The notes under the pieces were generated by a model, which had not been told where the DNA came from, made no database searches, and saw nothing but the letters and a program-made list of their open reading frames with translations. From positions 1-50,293 of IMG/VR virus record IMGVR_UViG_3300028044_000972: DNA of 50,293 nt. The stretch is one strand, 5' to 3'. The position numbers were made by a program, and so were the translations under genes. Of this stretch, positions 1 to 8,459 are shown one piece after another (position 1 is the first letter of the stretch; each line of letters opens with the position of its first letter). The stretch comes from a virus.

Positions 1-3000
1 CTCCAACCGCTTCTATTTGTGCAAAAGATTGCGTTGTTACACCTTTTTTGCCCATTGCCTTTGATGCATACAAAAGTTCCAAATATGCAGTTCTTCCGCT
101 TCCTTTTTTAAAAGATTGGCTCCATTGAATAAACGGATAAGTTTCGGCGTTTTGCAAAGCAAAACCGCCATTTTTAGTTTCAAAAATATCCATGTAGTCC
201 GAAGAATCTCGGCCGCCATAATTTTTTGATTTGTTTTCTTTCCACAAAGACTTCGGATCTTTCGACACTCTTGGGTCAGGTTTTGCTAAATCGTCCACGC
301 CGCCGAGGTAGCCTTGGTTCTCCTCGTACTCGCGGAGCAGGCGGTCGGTGTCGAGGGTGCGCACGGGGGCCACCTCCGGCATCGCCTGCCCGCGGGTGCG
401 GCCTGTTGCTGCACCTTGCGGAGGTCTCGCCGCCGACACAAAGATGTCGTCAGGATTGTCCACCAGCCACAGCTTCTTGCCGTCAATGTCCATCGTCTTC
501 GGGTTGCGCAGATACGCCTCGACGACCACCGGGTTGGCTGGCTCGTTGACCTGCTTGGCGGCGTCACGCAGGCGAGCGGCGAGATCCTTGGGGGTGCGCT
601 TGGCGAGGTCATTGAAGTAGCTGGCCAGTTCGTCCATGTCGTCCACATAGCGCACGTTGAACTCTGGCAGTTCGCTGACATCAGCAAACTCGCGCAGCTT
701 TAGGCCAGCCTCCATGCGGGCGCCAAGGTCGCGCATCACGTCATTGGCGCTGTCCACGGCAGCCTGCGCCGAGTCGATGGGCGCGGCAGCATAGCCGTCT
801 GCGGAGGCGACATCGTCACTGAAAGAAAAGCCGCCGCGGGAAATGCCCGAGCTGCGGGCGCGATACTTGGGGTCGAACTTGCGTCCCTTGAAGTCGGGCG
901 AGCCGTGGTAGACCGGGCCGACCAGCCCTCTGCGGCGCGCTTCGTCTGGCGTGATGGTGATGTCCGGCATAGCCTGTCCACGCACCTCCGGCATCGCCAT
1001 GCCAGCCTGCGGGAGGGCGCTGGGCATGCGGTTGTTGTTGATTTTGTCGTAGTCGAAGAAGTAGCCGGTGCGGCCGGTCGGCTTGGCATCGTTGAGCCGG
1101 TCCACGCGCCAAGCACGGATGCTGCCGCGCGGGTTGAGGTCCGAGTACAGCGGGTTGGCTGTGCGCTGCACTGCGGTGCCGGTGCCGATGAGGCCGTTGA
1201 GCATGTCCCGCTTCTGCTGTCCGATGGTCATCTCGCCGGGCCTGCCGTTGCGGTGGTTGGCGAGGTAGGTCTTGAGGTCGGCCTCCACCTGCCGCATGTC
1301 GTTGTTGAAGAGCCCGAGGTCGCCCTTGTTGATCGCCTTCATGGCGGACGCGCGGAAGGCGTTGAGGTCAAGCGAGGCGGCGAGCAGGTGGTTGGCCTTG
1401 GTCACCTGCCAGCCAAACGGCACGGTCTCGCGCTGGATGGCGCGCACGTTGCCCAGGTTGGTTACGCGGTAGCGTCCCGAGGCTCCGGTGCCGATGGCGT
1501 TGTAGTCGATGTCCCAGCTGCCGCCCTCGGCGCGGCTTTGCTCCATGGAGCGGGCAAACTCGCGGACGTGCTTGGGGAAGTTGGTGAAGAAGTCGAACTG
1601 CGGCGGCAGCACCGGCCCTCCGACCACCTCGCGGCCGTTGACCTTGCGTTTGCCGAACTCCTGCGAGTTGACCGGGACAAACTTGCGCGCATCGTAGAGC
1701 GTCTTGATCTGCGCGCTGCGGGCGTTCTCGGTGAGGTTGACCGTCTCCTGCGCCTTCATGGTGTAGGTGCCGTCTGGGCGTTGAACCATGAAGTCGTTCT
1801 CCAGGACTCCGTTGCCCTCATCGCGCAGCTTCACATGCGTGCTGCGGGCCAAGTCCTCCGGCTTGCTGCTGCGGGCCAGCTCCACGCCGCGCAGCTCCTT
1901 AGCCCCGGCTTCCTCGAGGCCGGCGAGGTACTGGTCGTAACTACGCACGTACTCACGCACCCGCTTCTGCATGATGCGGTCTTGGAAAAGAGGATTGTCG
2001 CGGAAAAGCACCGAGGGGCTGTCCATTAGCTTGCCGGTGCCCGGGTCAAGGCGAGCGCCCATGACCTCCAGAACGCGCCCGCCGGCCGACAGCATGGACT
2101 CGGCGAGGCGGGGGAACAGTGCGTCACGGCGGACGGCGCGGAAGTCGATGGCCGGAGCCTCGGAGGCGAACGTCTCGGCGATGATCTCGTCGCGTGCCCA
2201 GTCCAGCGCGTCCTCGCCCTTTTCGATGCTGCGCTGGGAAAGCTCTTCGACACGCTGGTCAATAAGACGCTGCCGCGCCTGCTCAGAAACCGGCTGACCC
2301 TTCAGCACGTCCGCCAGCGTTGTCTTGCCGCTGGATACGTCATTGATCTGCGCCTCAGTCAAGTTGACCGGGGCGTCCTCGATGGCGCCGACCAGGATGT
2401 CATTGTCCACCAACCGCGTTGCATATTCCCTGCCGCGCGCCGCCACACCGTCCGTTGCATACTGCTGGTTGACTAGGTTTCGCAGGTCATTGCGCGGCTG
2501 ACCACCGAGGATGTCGCTAGTTAGGATGGCGTGGCCGATTTCGTGCGGGACAATGCGCGTGGGCGACAAGTCCTGCGCCAGTCGTTGGTTTGCCGACACC
2601 GTGTCTCCCGCCTTGACCAGCAGCCGGATGCCCTGTGGCACATGCGTTGAGTCCACCGTGCCGTCCGCCGCGGTGATGTCGATTACGTTGCCGCCCTTGT
2701 CCGCGTCCGGCCTTACAGACACCTTGCCGTCCACCGGAGCCGTGTGCCCCATGTTGACAAAGATCCTCGCCGATCCGTTTGCGTCCTTTTCGATGTAAAG
2801 GCCCGCCGCCGTCTCGCCGCCCTCCGCGCGAAGGTCGGTGTTGGCCCGGTAGTCCTGGCCGCGGAGCGGGATAAATTTGACCTTGTTGCGCAGCACGCCC
2901 TGCATGGCCGCCAACCGCGAGAGGCTGTCGTGCGAAAGGGACATGAGGGACGCCGCGTCGCCATTGCTTTCAGTCACATCGACCAGCATTCTGGCGATGT

Positions 3001-4720
3001 CGGCGTCCACTTCAGCCGGCCGCCTACCAAAAGCCCTTGTCGCCGTCCCCGCCAGCGTGCCCAGCATCACGGCGCCGCCCACAATCTGACCGCCCTGCTC
3101 GGCATCGGGAGCCACCAAGGCAAATGGAGCCGCCGTAAGCCCGGAGACCACAGCGGAACTGACAGCGTCATCCGCTAGCCGAAACGCCTGCGTTGCGCCC
3201 AAGTTGTTTGCCGTGCGCGACAGCCGGCGCAGCATCTGCGGATTCTCGGGGTCTTGCGCTACGCGCCGCAGGGTGCTGTCAGCAGACGCTCCGCCGGGCC
3301 GCATATGGCGGGCGTAACGCTGGGGGAAGGCACCACTGCCGGCCATCGCTTGCGCGGTTTCAGCGCCCGCAGCACCCGCACCACCGGCGCCCATCTCGCG
3401 CACGATGGCGTAGCCACCGCCTGCCGTTGCGCCAGTGCGCCTCAAGATCGCCCCGCCAAATTTCATGATGGGCAGGATCGAAAGCACGCCCGTGGCCACG
3501 CCGCCCAATGCCGCCGGCGCGCCTTGGCCCTGAGTGCTCAAATAGCCCACGCCACCCGTCAGGGCAGTCGCGGCCGCCGTCTGCTGCATCGCGTTCATTC
3601 CCGTCAAATCCTGCACCCTGTCCGTGATCCGCATCGCGCTACGCTGTAATGCGTCGGCGCCCGCATTGGCCACCTCCCCAGTCATCTTGAGCGGCACGCC
3701 CGTGATCGACGACAGGCGGCGCAAGATACGCACCTTGGATAGTGCGCCCGCACCGACCGGCAGCAAGTTGTCAGGAGCCAAAGCCATCGACCCTCCGGTC
3801 GCCAAAGCGCGCTGCGGCTCCATCACCTCGCCGGTGATCGGATTAGTCGCCCGCGCCTCACTGCTCTCCTGCGTCACCGGCGTCTGGCCGATGCTAAAAT
3901 TTCCTACGCCCGCAATTTCACGGTCAAAGTTCTTGCCGCGGCGGTAGTCTTCAAACGCCTGTTTGACATCGGCGTTCTCCTCCAGCGGAGTCGGCGCCGT
4001 CTCGCCGCGTTCTTTAGCTGCGGCAAACTCGCGATTGATGATCTCGATGTCTCCGCGCAGGTCGCCCGACAGCTTTCCCTCGGCCTGCAGCTTTTGGGCG
4101 ATGACGCTGCGCACCTGCTCCTGACGGCGAACGTCTGTGGCGTGATCGCGCGCCGTGTTGCCGATCCAGTCAACGAGTTTGGCGAACTCAAGGCCCGCCT
4201 TGCGGCCCGCCTCTTTGAGTGTGACGAAGTTCTGCGTAGCAAAGCGGTCTGGCCGATAGAAGTTTGAAGTGGCGTTGTCCTTCAGCTCTTGGCCCATCTC
4301 TGCAGTCAAAGACACCAGCCCTTGGCCAGCCGCCACCGCCCCATCCACAAAGCTGCCCACCGTATTCTTCTCCTGCTGCCTGCGCGCATGCACTGGAGCA
4401 AACTCCTCGAAAGGCATCTCGTAGGATGGATCGTAATAAAGGTTGTCATCCTGCGCATTCAGCTCCGCATCTGTCAGCGGCTTGGGCGGCTCTCGGAAGT
4501 CTGCCTGCGGAGGCTGCGGCGCCGACTGTGGCATAGTCTTCTGGCCGAAAGGCGTGGCCTGCATGAGACTGTCTGACGTGGCGCGTTGATCCATCTGCGC
4601 GTCTGTCATCGGCACAGCGGCCGGCGACTCAAGCACTCTAGCGGCAGTTCCGTAAAGATTCTGCCGCGCCTCCATCTCGTCCATTGCGTCGAGCTGGGCG
4701 TCTGTTAAGCCTTTTGCCAT
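1..4720 (-). CDS. Giant polyvalent protein 1, C-terminus cut by window edge
   Basis: Reads open for at least 1573 residues from ATG at 4720 to the left edge. The N-terminal ~370 residues are polar and helical. Residues ~380-420 are hydrophobic, Gly/Ala-rich possible membrane segments. HEIGH at 726-730 is a zincin metallopeptidase motif. A linker RGQAMPD (1247-1253) precedes a domain beginning GPVYHGS (His1272) with GGFSFSDD and VEAYLRNP further on, the pattern of the ADP-ribosyltransferase domain of polyvalent proteins. A second linker RGQAMPE (1443-1449) follows, then an AT-rich unknown domain (from ~1470 on). Polyvalent proteins of this type are thought to enter the host with phage DNA. It ends the late operon after two small virion-type genes, 3 nt after the stop of the preceding one. 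The start is clear; the functions are family inference. Confidence 0.85.
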   Translation of the reverse strand, partial: MAKGLTDAQLDAMDEMEARQNLYGTAARVLESPAAVPMTDAQMDQRATSDSLMQATPFGQKTMPQSAPQPPQADFREPPKPLTDAELNAQDDNLYYDPSYEMPFEEFAPVHARRQQEKNTVGSFVDGAVAAGQGLVSLTAEMGQELKDNATSNFYRPDRFATQNFVTLKEAGRKAGLEFAKLVDWIGNTARDHATDVRRQEQVRSVIAQKLQAEGKLSGDLRGDIEIINREFAAAKERGETAPTPLEENADVKQAFEDYRRGKNFDREIAGVGNFSIGQTPVTQESSEARATNPITGEVMEPQRALATGGSMALAPDNLLPVGAGALSKVRILRRLSSITGVPLKMTGEVANAGADALQRSAMRITDRVQDLTGMNAMQQTAAATALTGGVGYLSTQGQGAPAALGGVATGVLSILPIMKFGGAILRRTGATAGGGYAIVREMGAGGAGAAGAETAQAMAGSGAFPQRYARHMRPGGASADSTLRRVAQDPENPQMLRRLSRTANNLGATQAFRLADDAVSSAVVSGLTAAPFALVAPDAEQGGQIVGGAVMLGTLAGTATRAFGRRPAEVDADIARMLVDVTESNGDAASLMSLSHDSLSRLAAMQGVLRNKVKFIPLRGQDYRANTDLRAEGGETAAGLYIEKDANGSARIFVNMGHTAPVDGKVSVRPDADKGGNVIDITAADGTVDSTHVPQGIRLLVKAGDTVSANQRLAQDLSPTRIVPHEIGHAILTSDILGGQPRNDLRNLVNQQYATDGVAARGREYATRLVDNDILVGAIEDAPVNLTEAQINDVSSGKTTLADVLKGQPVSEQARQRLIDQRVEELSQRSIEKGEDALDWARDEIIAETFASEAPAIDFRAVRRDALFPRLAESMLSAGGRVLEVMGARLDPGTGKLMDSPSVLFRDNPLFQDRIMQKRVREYVRSYDQYLAGLEEAGAKELRGVELARSSKPEDLARSTHVKLRDEGNGVLENDFMVQRPDGTYTMKAQETVNLTENARSAQIKTLYDARKFVPVNSQEFGKRKVNGREVVGGPVLPPQFDFFTNFPKHVREFARSMEQSRAEGGSWDIDYNAIGTGASGRYRVTNLGNVRAIQRETVPFGWQVTKANHLLAASLDLNAFRASAMKAINKGDLGLFNNDMRQVEADLKTYLANHRNGRPGEMTIGQQKRDMLNGLIGTGTAVQRTANPLYSDLNPRGSIRAWRVDRLNDAKPTGRTGYFFDYDKINNNRMPSALPQAGMAMPEVRGQAMPDITITPDEARRRGLVGPVYHGSPDFKGRKFDPKYRARSSGISRGGFSFSDDVASADGYAAAPIDSAQAAVDSANDVMRDLGARMEAGLKLREFADVSELPEFNVRYVDDMDELASYFNDLAKRTPKDLAARLRDAAKQVNEPANPVVVEAYLRNPKTMDIDGKKLWLVDNPDDIFVSAARPPQGAATGRTRGQAMPEVAPVRTLDTDRLLREYEENQGYLGGVDDLAKPDPRVSKDPKSLWKENKSKNYGGRDSSDYMDIFETKNGGFALQNAETYPFIQWSQSFKKGSGRTAYLELLYASKAMGKKGVTTQSFAQIEAVG

Positions 4721-4723
4721 TAG

Positions 4724-5695
4724 TTATTGAACAGGGTTCCAGAGTCCGTCTTCACCCTTTTCGTAGGTGATCCCGCCAGAAACGCGCCGAGGCTTGGCCG
4801 GCGCGGACGGTTGTTGGACAATCTCGCCGCTCGTAGCGCGCTTCTCGGCCTTATCAAGGACCGACATAAAGTCATTCATCGATTTCTTGAAGCCCTCCTC
4901 ACTCTGCGACTGCTGGGCGCGGACGATGGCCTGCGTGGCTTTCTCGCCCTCAACCTGGGTGATCTGCCCGCCGCCCTTGAGACTTTCAAACGCCTGCAAG
5001 AACGCAGCGCCCTGCACCTGCTCGAGCATCGCCTTGAAGTCCGCTTCCTTGGTGCCAGCCACAGGGTTGCTCTTCAGCCCAAACAAATAAGATGCATTCT
5101 TTGCCCCAACCGAACCGGAGAAGCCTGGATGGCTCGTCAGGTCATTGATCGTGCCGCGCATGCTGCCGATGGTGTCGAGCGCGGACTGCTGCTTTTGTGC
5201 TAAGGCTTTCCTCTGCGCGTCAGTTGCCGCCGTGTCGCGCTGGACCGATGCAGCGACTGCGGGATCAGACTGCCGCAGCTTGATTTTCTGCTCAGTCTGC
5301 AGACGCGCATTGGTCTGACCCAAGATAAACTCGGCCGCTGACTGCGGGGTGAACTGCACGCCGCGCTTCATTGCCTTGAGCAACTCTTTCTGCTCAACAG
5401 GCAGAGCCTTAAAATCTTCTTTGGTCTGCACGTTTAGGGAATTGAAATCAAACGCCATGCCAGTGGACGGAATTTCCATGGCCGCAACATCGTTGGCAAC
5501 GTCCTTCGGAATAGGAGCGCCAGCATAAGGATCGGCCGACACGCCGTTCATCGCGTCCATGGCGTCCAGTGGAACTGTGTCAACAGCTGGAAGTGGCGTC
5601 ATTGGGTCGTCTTGCATAGGAGACGGTAGCGTCTCTTCGTAGATGGCCTGACCAGTCTGCTGGTCGTAGCCTAAAACTTTTTTGCGAGGGGGCAT
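4724..5695 (-). CDS. Putative internal virion / DNA-ejection protein
   Basis: 323 residues, polar and alanine/glutamine-rich. The second half contains a helical stretch around FESLKGGGQITQVEG, a motif I recognise from many phage structural or DNA-transfer proteins that accompany ejected enzymes. No signal peptide or membrane segment. ATG at 5695 is chosen; a TTG at 5707 would overlap the previous stop (TTGA) and add four residues. It sits between a 160-residue gene and giant protein 1, where podophages usually keep ejection proteins. The counterpart in the second module is the 218-residue gene at 44357, but I see no clear sequence similarity. Confidence 0.65.
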   Translation of the reverse strand: MPPRKKVLGYDQQTGQAIYEETLPSPMQDDPMTPLPAVDTVPLDAMDAMNGVSADPYAGAPIPKDVANDVAAMEIPSTGMAFDFNSLNVQTKEDFKALPVEQKELLKAMKRGVQFTPQSAAEFILGQTNARLQTEQKIKLRQSDPAVAASVQRDTAATDAQRKALAQKQQSALDTIGSMRGTINDLTSHPGFSGSVGAKNASYLFGLKSNPVAGTKEADFKAMLEQVQGAAFLQAFESLKGGGQITQVEGEKATQAIVRAQQSQSEEGFKKSMNDFMSVLDKAEKRATSGEIVQQPSAPAKPRRVSGGITYEKGEDGLWNPVQ

Positions 5696-5703
5696 ATTAT
5701 TCG

Positions 5704-6186
5704 TCAATTATCGTCAATTACGCTGGCGTTTACTCCGGGAGGAAATCCCCTATAGGTGCCGCCGCCGGCCGCGACTTGGGCTGCGGCGTTGATCTGCGCG
5801 CGCTGCGCTGGCACTCCTGCTTGGATCTGCTGCCCACTCTGCTGCAAGCCCAACCTGTCCTGACCTAGCTGCAAGTTGATCAGCGACGGCAGAATCGGCA
5901 TGAACGCCTCACTGGCGCGGAACCAGTCATTGTCATTTTTAAGCGATTCCGTGCCGACAACTTGGGCCAGCTTGTCTGTCGTCATGTTCAGTGCCGGCGC
6001 CAGGACATTGAACGTATTCTTGAAGGCGCGGCCCTTGGCTTTCCGTTCTTCTGCCTCCATGTAGGAGCCGGCGATGCTTCCCATCGCGCTCGTCACGCCT
6101 GCCATTAGGTTTTCAGCGCCCTGCTGTTGCATGTTGCGGTCGCTTTCGATCATGCGACCATACCATCCCATTGGGTCTTGGCTCAT
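5704..6186 (-). CDS. Small putative internal virion protein
   Basis: 160 residues with an alanine/glutamine-rich second half and no cysteine cluster or enzyme motif. The N-terminus has a glycine-rich helical stretch (MAGVTSAMGSIAGS) of a kind common in phage ejection proteins. Its ATG overlaps the stop of the cysteine-cluster gene (ATGA). By position it matches the 176-residue gene at 45023 in the second module. Function is inferred from place and composition only. Confidence 0.6.
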   Translation of the reverse strand: MSQDPMGWYGRMIESDRNMQQQGAENLMAGVTSAMGSIAGSYMEAEERKAKGRAFKNTFNVLAPALNMTTDKLAQVVGTESLKNDNDWFRASEAFMPILPSLINLQLGQDRLGLQQSGQQIQAGVPAQRAQINAAAQVAAGGGTYRGFPPGVNASVIDDN

Positions 6187-6485
6187 AATGTTATTTCTTT
6201 CTGTTGTGTGATTCCTGCCGCTTGTCGCGCCTCAAGGCACAGCGCTGATCCCGGCACAAACGCGCGGCAGGCATTCGGTCGGTTGTTGTAAATTGAGCAG
6301 CCCACATCGCAGCCGACCCCGCCGGTCAGTGCCACGCATCTGCTGTTGGTTGTCTTCATCAGTGGGTAGTCATCTCGCAGCATCCATTGCGGGATGCCAG
6401 CAGCGTCAGATCGGTCTCGTCGCAGGACAGGCCAGGACCACTTGTGAGAGCAGCAGGCGCCGCATCGTTGGCAGTCGTATTCCAT
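6183..6485 (-). CDS. YkgJ-type cysteine-cluster protein
   Basis: 100 residues. The N-terminus has CQRCGACC (5-12). Later come CDVGCSIYNNRPNACRAF and a GSALC, the usual spacing of YkgJ/UPF0153 zinc- or iron-chelating proteins. The start is fixed because the first cysteine is residue 5. The first 127 nt overlap the 3' end of the upstream sulfotransfer-type gene in another frame. The pair is missing from the equivalent place in the second tail module, so it looks like cargo. It may supply or hold a metal cluster for its partner; that is inference. Confidence 0.8.
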   Translation of the reverse strand: MEYDCQRCGACCSHKWSWPVLRRDRSDAAGIPQWMLRDDYPLMKTTNSRCVALTGGVGCDVGCSIYNNRPNACRAFVPGSALCLEARQAAGITQQKEITL

Positions 6486-7315
6486 ATTGGTTTGAAGCCC
6501 AGGTCGGGGAAGACCATGTCTTCATAGGGCGCGTGATGACTTACGTTGCTGACGGTAGCCGCCAACTTTGGACAATGAACGTGCCGCCCTTGGTGCCGGT
6601 CCACGCAGTTGAAGCAGATGGGGTAAAAGTCAGCGTTGAGCGATTTGTCGGGATTGTTGCCCCAGCTGCCTTCGCGTTTTACATACCGCGTCGGATCAGC
6701 CGCCACTCCTTCGGTCTCCAAATATTCAAACACGTCCTCATCAGACCAGTCTCTGATTGGGTAAAGGCTGGCCGGCATTCCGTCCACGCAGCGAATATCC
6801 ATTGCCAGCGGGATCTCGCCCTTGATGAGATCGGTGTCGCCGCCCTTGGTTCCGACAAACATTGCAGACCATGGAAAGTCAAACGTGCCGGTTGGCCGGC
6901 TGAGAAAGTCCTTGACGGCACAAAGGTATTTCCCGCTTTCTAGCTCAGACTCAGTGGGGCGCTCGGTGCCCAAGGTGAGGACCGTGGCGGCGCTTCCACA
7001 CTGGTAGTATTTCAGCATGTCAAAGCGGACTTCTCCCGTTTCAACATCCGGGCCGTCCGCTATGGCAACCCTGGAGGGCGCGTAGTCATAAACCTCCAAG
7101 CCCCACTGCTTGATAAGCTCGTCGCTGTATGCGTAGCGCTCGCGGAATTTTGGCTCGCGGTATTGTATGACCGGCAAATCAATACCTGCCTTAAATTTGA
7201 GAACGTGCAGAAGCGCTGTTGAATCTTTTCCGCCACTCCACAAAACGGCAGAGTTTGGCCACCGTGCATGCCAAGCGCGCATCTTTTCTGCCGTCTTTAA
7301 GACAAGGTTTTTCAT
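6359..7315 (-). CDS. PAPS reductase / adenine-nucleotide hydrolase family protein
   Basis: 318 residues. SGGKDS at 27-32 is the PP-loop that binds ATP or PAPS in CysH, CysD and DndC-like enzymes. IRDWSDEDVFEYL near 190 is the family's usual downstream motif. A cysteine patch CFNC...HVHC near 240-255 could bind iron-sulfur or zinc; the classic CysH ECGLH end is absent. Possible roles are sulfate or phosphosulfate chemistry, or sulfur modification of nucleic acid. Its start overlaps the previous stop (TAATG), and its last ~42 codons share DNA with the cysteine-cluster gene. It is embedded in virion genes rather than replication genes. Confidence 0.8.
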   Translation of the reverse strand: MKNLVLKTAEKMRAWHARWPNSAVLWSGGKDSTALLHVLKFKAGIDLPVIQYREPKFRERYAYSDELIKQWGLEVYDYAPSRVAIADGPDVETGEVRFDMLKYYQCGSAATVLTLGTERPTESELESGKYLCAVKDFLSRPTGTFDFPWSAMFVGTKGGDTDLIKGEIPLAMDIRCVDGMPASLYPIRDWSDEDVFEYLETEGVAADPTRYVKREGSWGNNPDKSLNADFYPICFNCVDRHQGRHVHCPKLAATVSNVSHHAPYEDMVFPDLGFKPIWNTTANDAAPAALTSGPGLSCDETDLTLLASRNGCCEMTTH

Positions 7316-8094
7316 TAGGCGATAATCATGGCCCCGCCAATCGTCCCGGCTGCTGCAAGCCCGGCTCCTCCGATTGTTCCGCCGAGCATCATGTTCTGCC
7401 CTGCCGTCCCGGGGCTGCCACCAGAGTACATTGGGTTCATGCCCTGCGCCCCGCCCACCATAGACATGGAGTTCTGCGTAAGGTTGGCATACGGCGAACC
7501 CATGCCCATCGCCATGATGGCAGGGTTGGTGGACATGCCGAAGTTGTAAGCGTCCTGCCCAACGCCCATCCGCCGCATGCGCTCCTGCTCGGCGAGCTGG
7601 GCCGACTGGCCGAGGATGCCGAGGTCTTGCGCCCGGCGCTGCTGGACAAAACGGTCGCGGTTGAGTAGCTCGGCGCCGAGGCCAGCACTGCCGGTCGCCA
7701 TGCCGCGTGCTGCCATTCCGGCGCGGGCCTGCTGCGTGGCGTCCCGGGCGTCCTGCGCGGAGAGCATGCCGGCCCGCTCGCCGACTGCACCTTGGAGCTG
7801 CTCCTGCAGCCTAGTGTATTCCGGAGCGGCTGATTGGGCGGCGTCGAGCTGACCGAGCAGGCTGGTGCGGCGGCGCATCTCGTCGGGCAGCGCTGCCTCG
7901 TAGCTGCTGCGGAGCCGCTGGTCGCCGAGCAGACGGAGGCCAAAGTTGATGTTGCGGCGGCTTTCCTGCCTTGAGGCGTTGCCGGCGGCGCGCGCCATGG
8001 CTGGCAGTTCCTCACGCTGGATGGCAAGCTGCTGCCGCAGCAGGCTTGAGGACTGTTCTAAATCGAGCGTTGGTGCTGTTGGTGATGATCCCAT
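7315..8094 (-). CDS. Virion protein, short homologue of the S74-domain protein
   Basis: 259 residues. ATG at 8094 is chosen because AAAGGAG lies just upstream; a longer reading to 8178 would have no support. The middle has GMAARGMATGSAGLGAE, almost the same as GMAARGMATGNAALGAE in the 356-residue protein at 45576, so the two are homologues. This copy ends in a Gly/Met-rich tail and hydrophobic residues instead of an S74 chaperone domain. It is probably a helical tail or ejection-associated protein. The exact role is unknown. Confidence 0.7.
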   Translation of the reverse strand: MGSSPTAPTLDLEQSSSLLRQQLAIQREELPAMARAAGNASRQESRRNINFGLRLLGDQRLRSSYEAALPDEMRRRTSLLGQLDAAQSAAPEYTRLQEQLQGAVGERAGMLSAQDARDATQQARAGMAARGMATGSAGLGAELLNRDRFVQQRRAQDLGILGQSAQLAEQERMRRMGVGQDAYNFGMSTNPAIMAMGMGSPYANLTQNSMSMVGGAQGMNPMYSGGSPGTAGQNMMLGGTIGGAGLAAAGTIGGAMIIA

Positions 8095-8096
8095 AG

Positions 8097-8459
8097 TTAC
8101 TCCTTTTGTCGCTGTGTTCGTTTCAAAATGTCCACGCACCGGCGGGCGCGTATGCGGCCGTCGTTGCGGCGTTGCCACAACACGTATTCGTGCGGCTTGG
8201 CTGCCGAGCTAAGAAACCTTTCGTGCGCGTTGGTCCCGTCGCCGGCCGCTGCCAGCTGGACGTACCAGGCATTCGGCTCGCCCGGTGTAATGCTCCGCGC
8301 TGCCGCGTCCCAGTGGACCTCCTGGCCCATGACGAAGACATCGTTGAACGAGACGACAAAGCCGTCTGGCCGCGCAATGTTGGCTGCCAGGGCGAGCCCG
8401 AAGTTTTGTCCAGGGAAATACTGGTCATACCATTGGTGTGCTTTTTCCCATGGCGTCAT
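8097..8459 (-). CDS. Conserved tail-module protein, unknown function (copy 1)
   Basis: 120 residues starting MTPWEKAHQW. It is clearly related to the 114-residue protein at 46651 (MTPWQKAKQW; NAWYVQLAAA against NCWFVRLAAA; KPHEYVLWQRR against KPHQYVAWHRR). Both sit directly after the fiber gene. The ATG overlaps the fiber stop (ATGA), so translation is probably coupled. No signal peptide or known motif. Conservation next to a variable fiber suggests an assembly factor or minor tail part. Confidence 0.7.
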   Translation of the reverse strand: MTPWEKAHQWYDQYFPGQNFGLALAANIARPDGFVVSFNDVFVMGQEVHWDAAARSITPGEPNAWYVQLAAAGDGTNAHERFLSSAAKPHEYVLWQRRNDGRIRARRCVDILKRTQRQKE

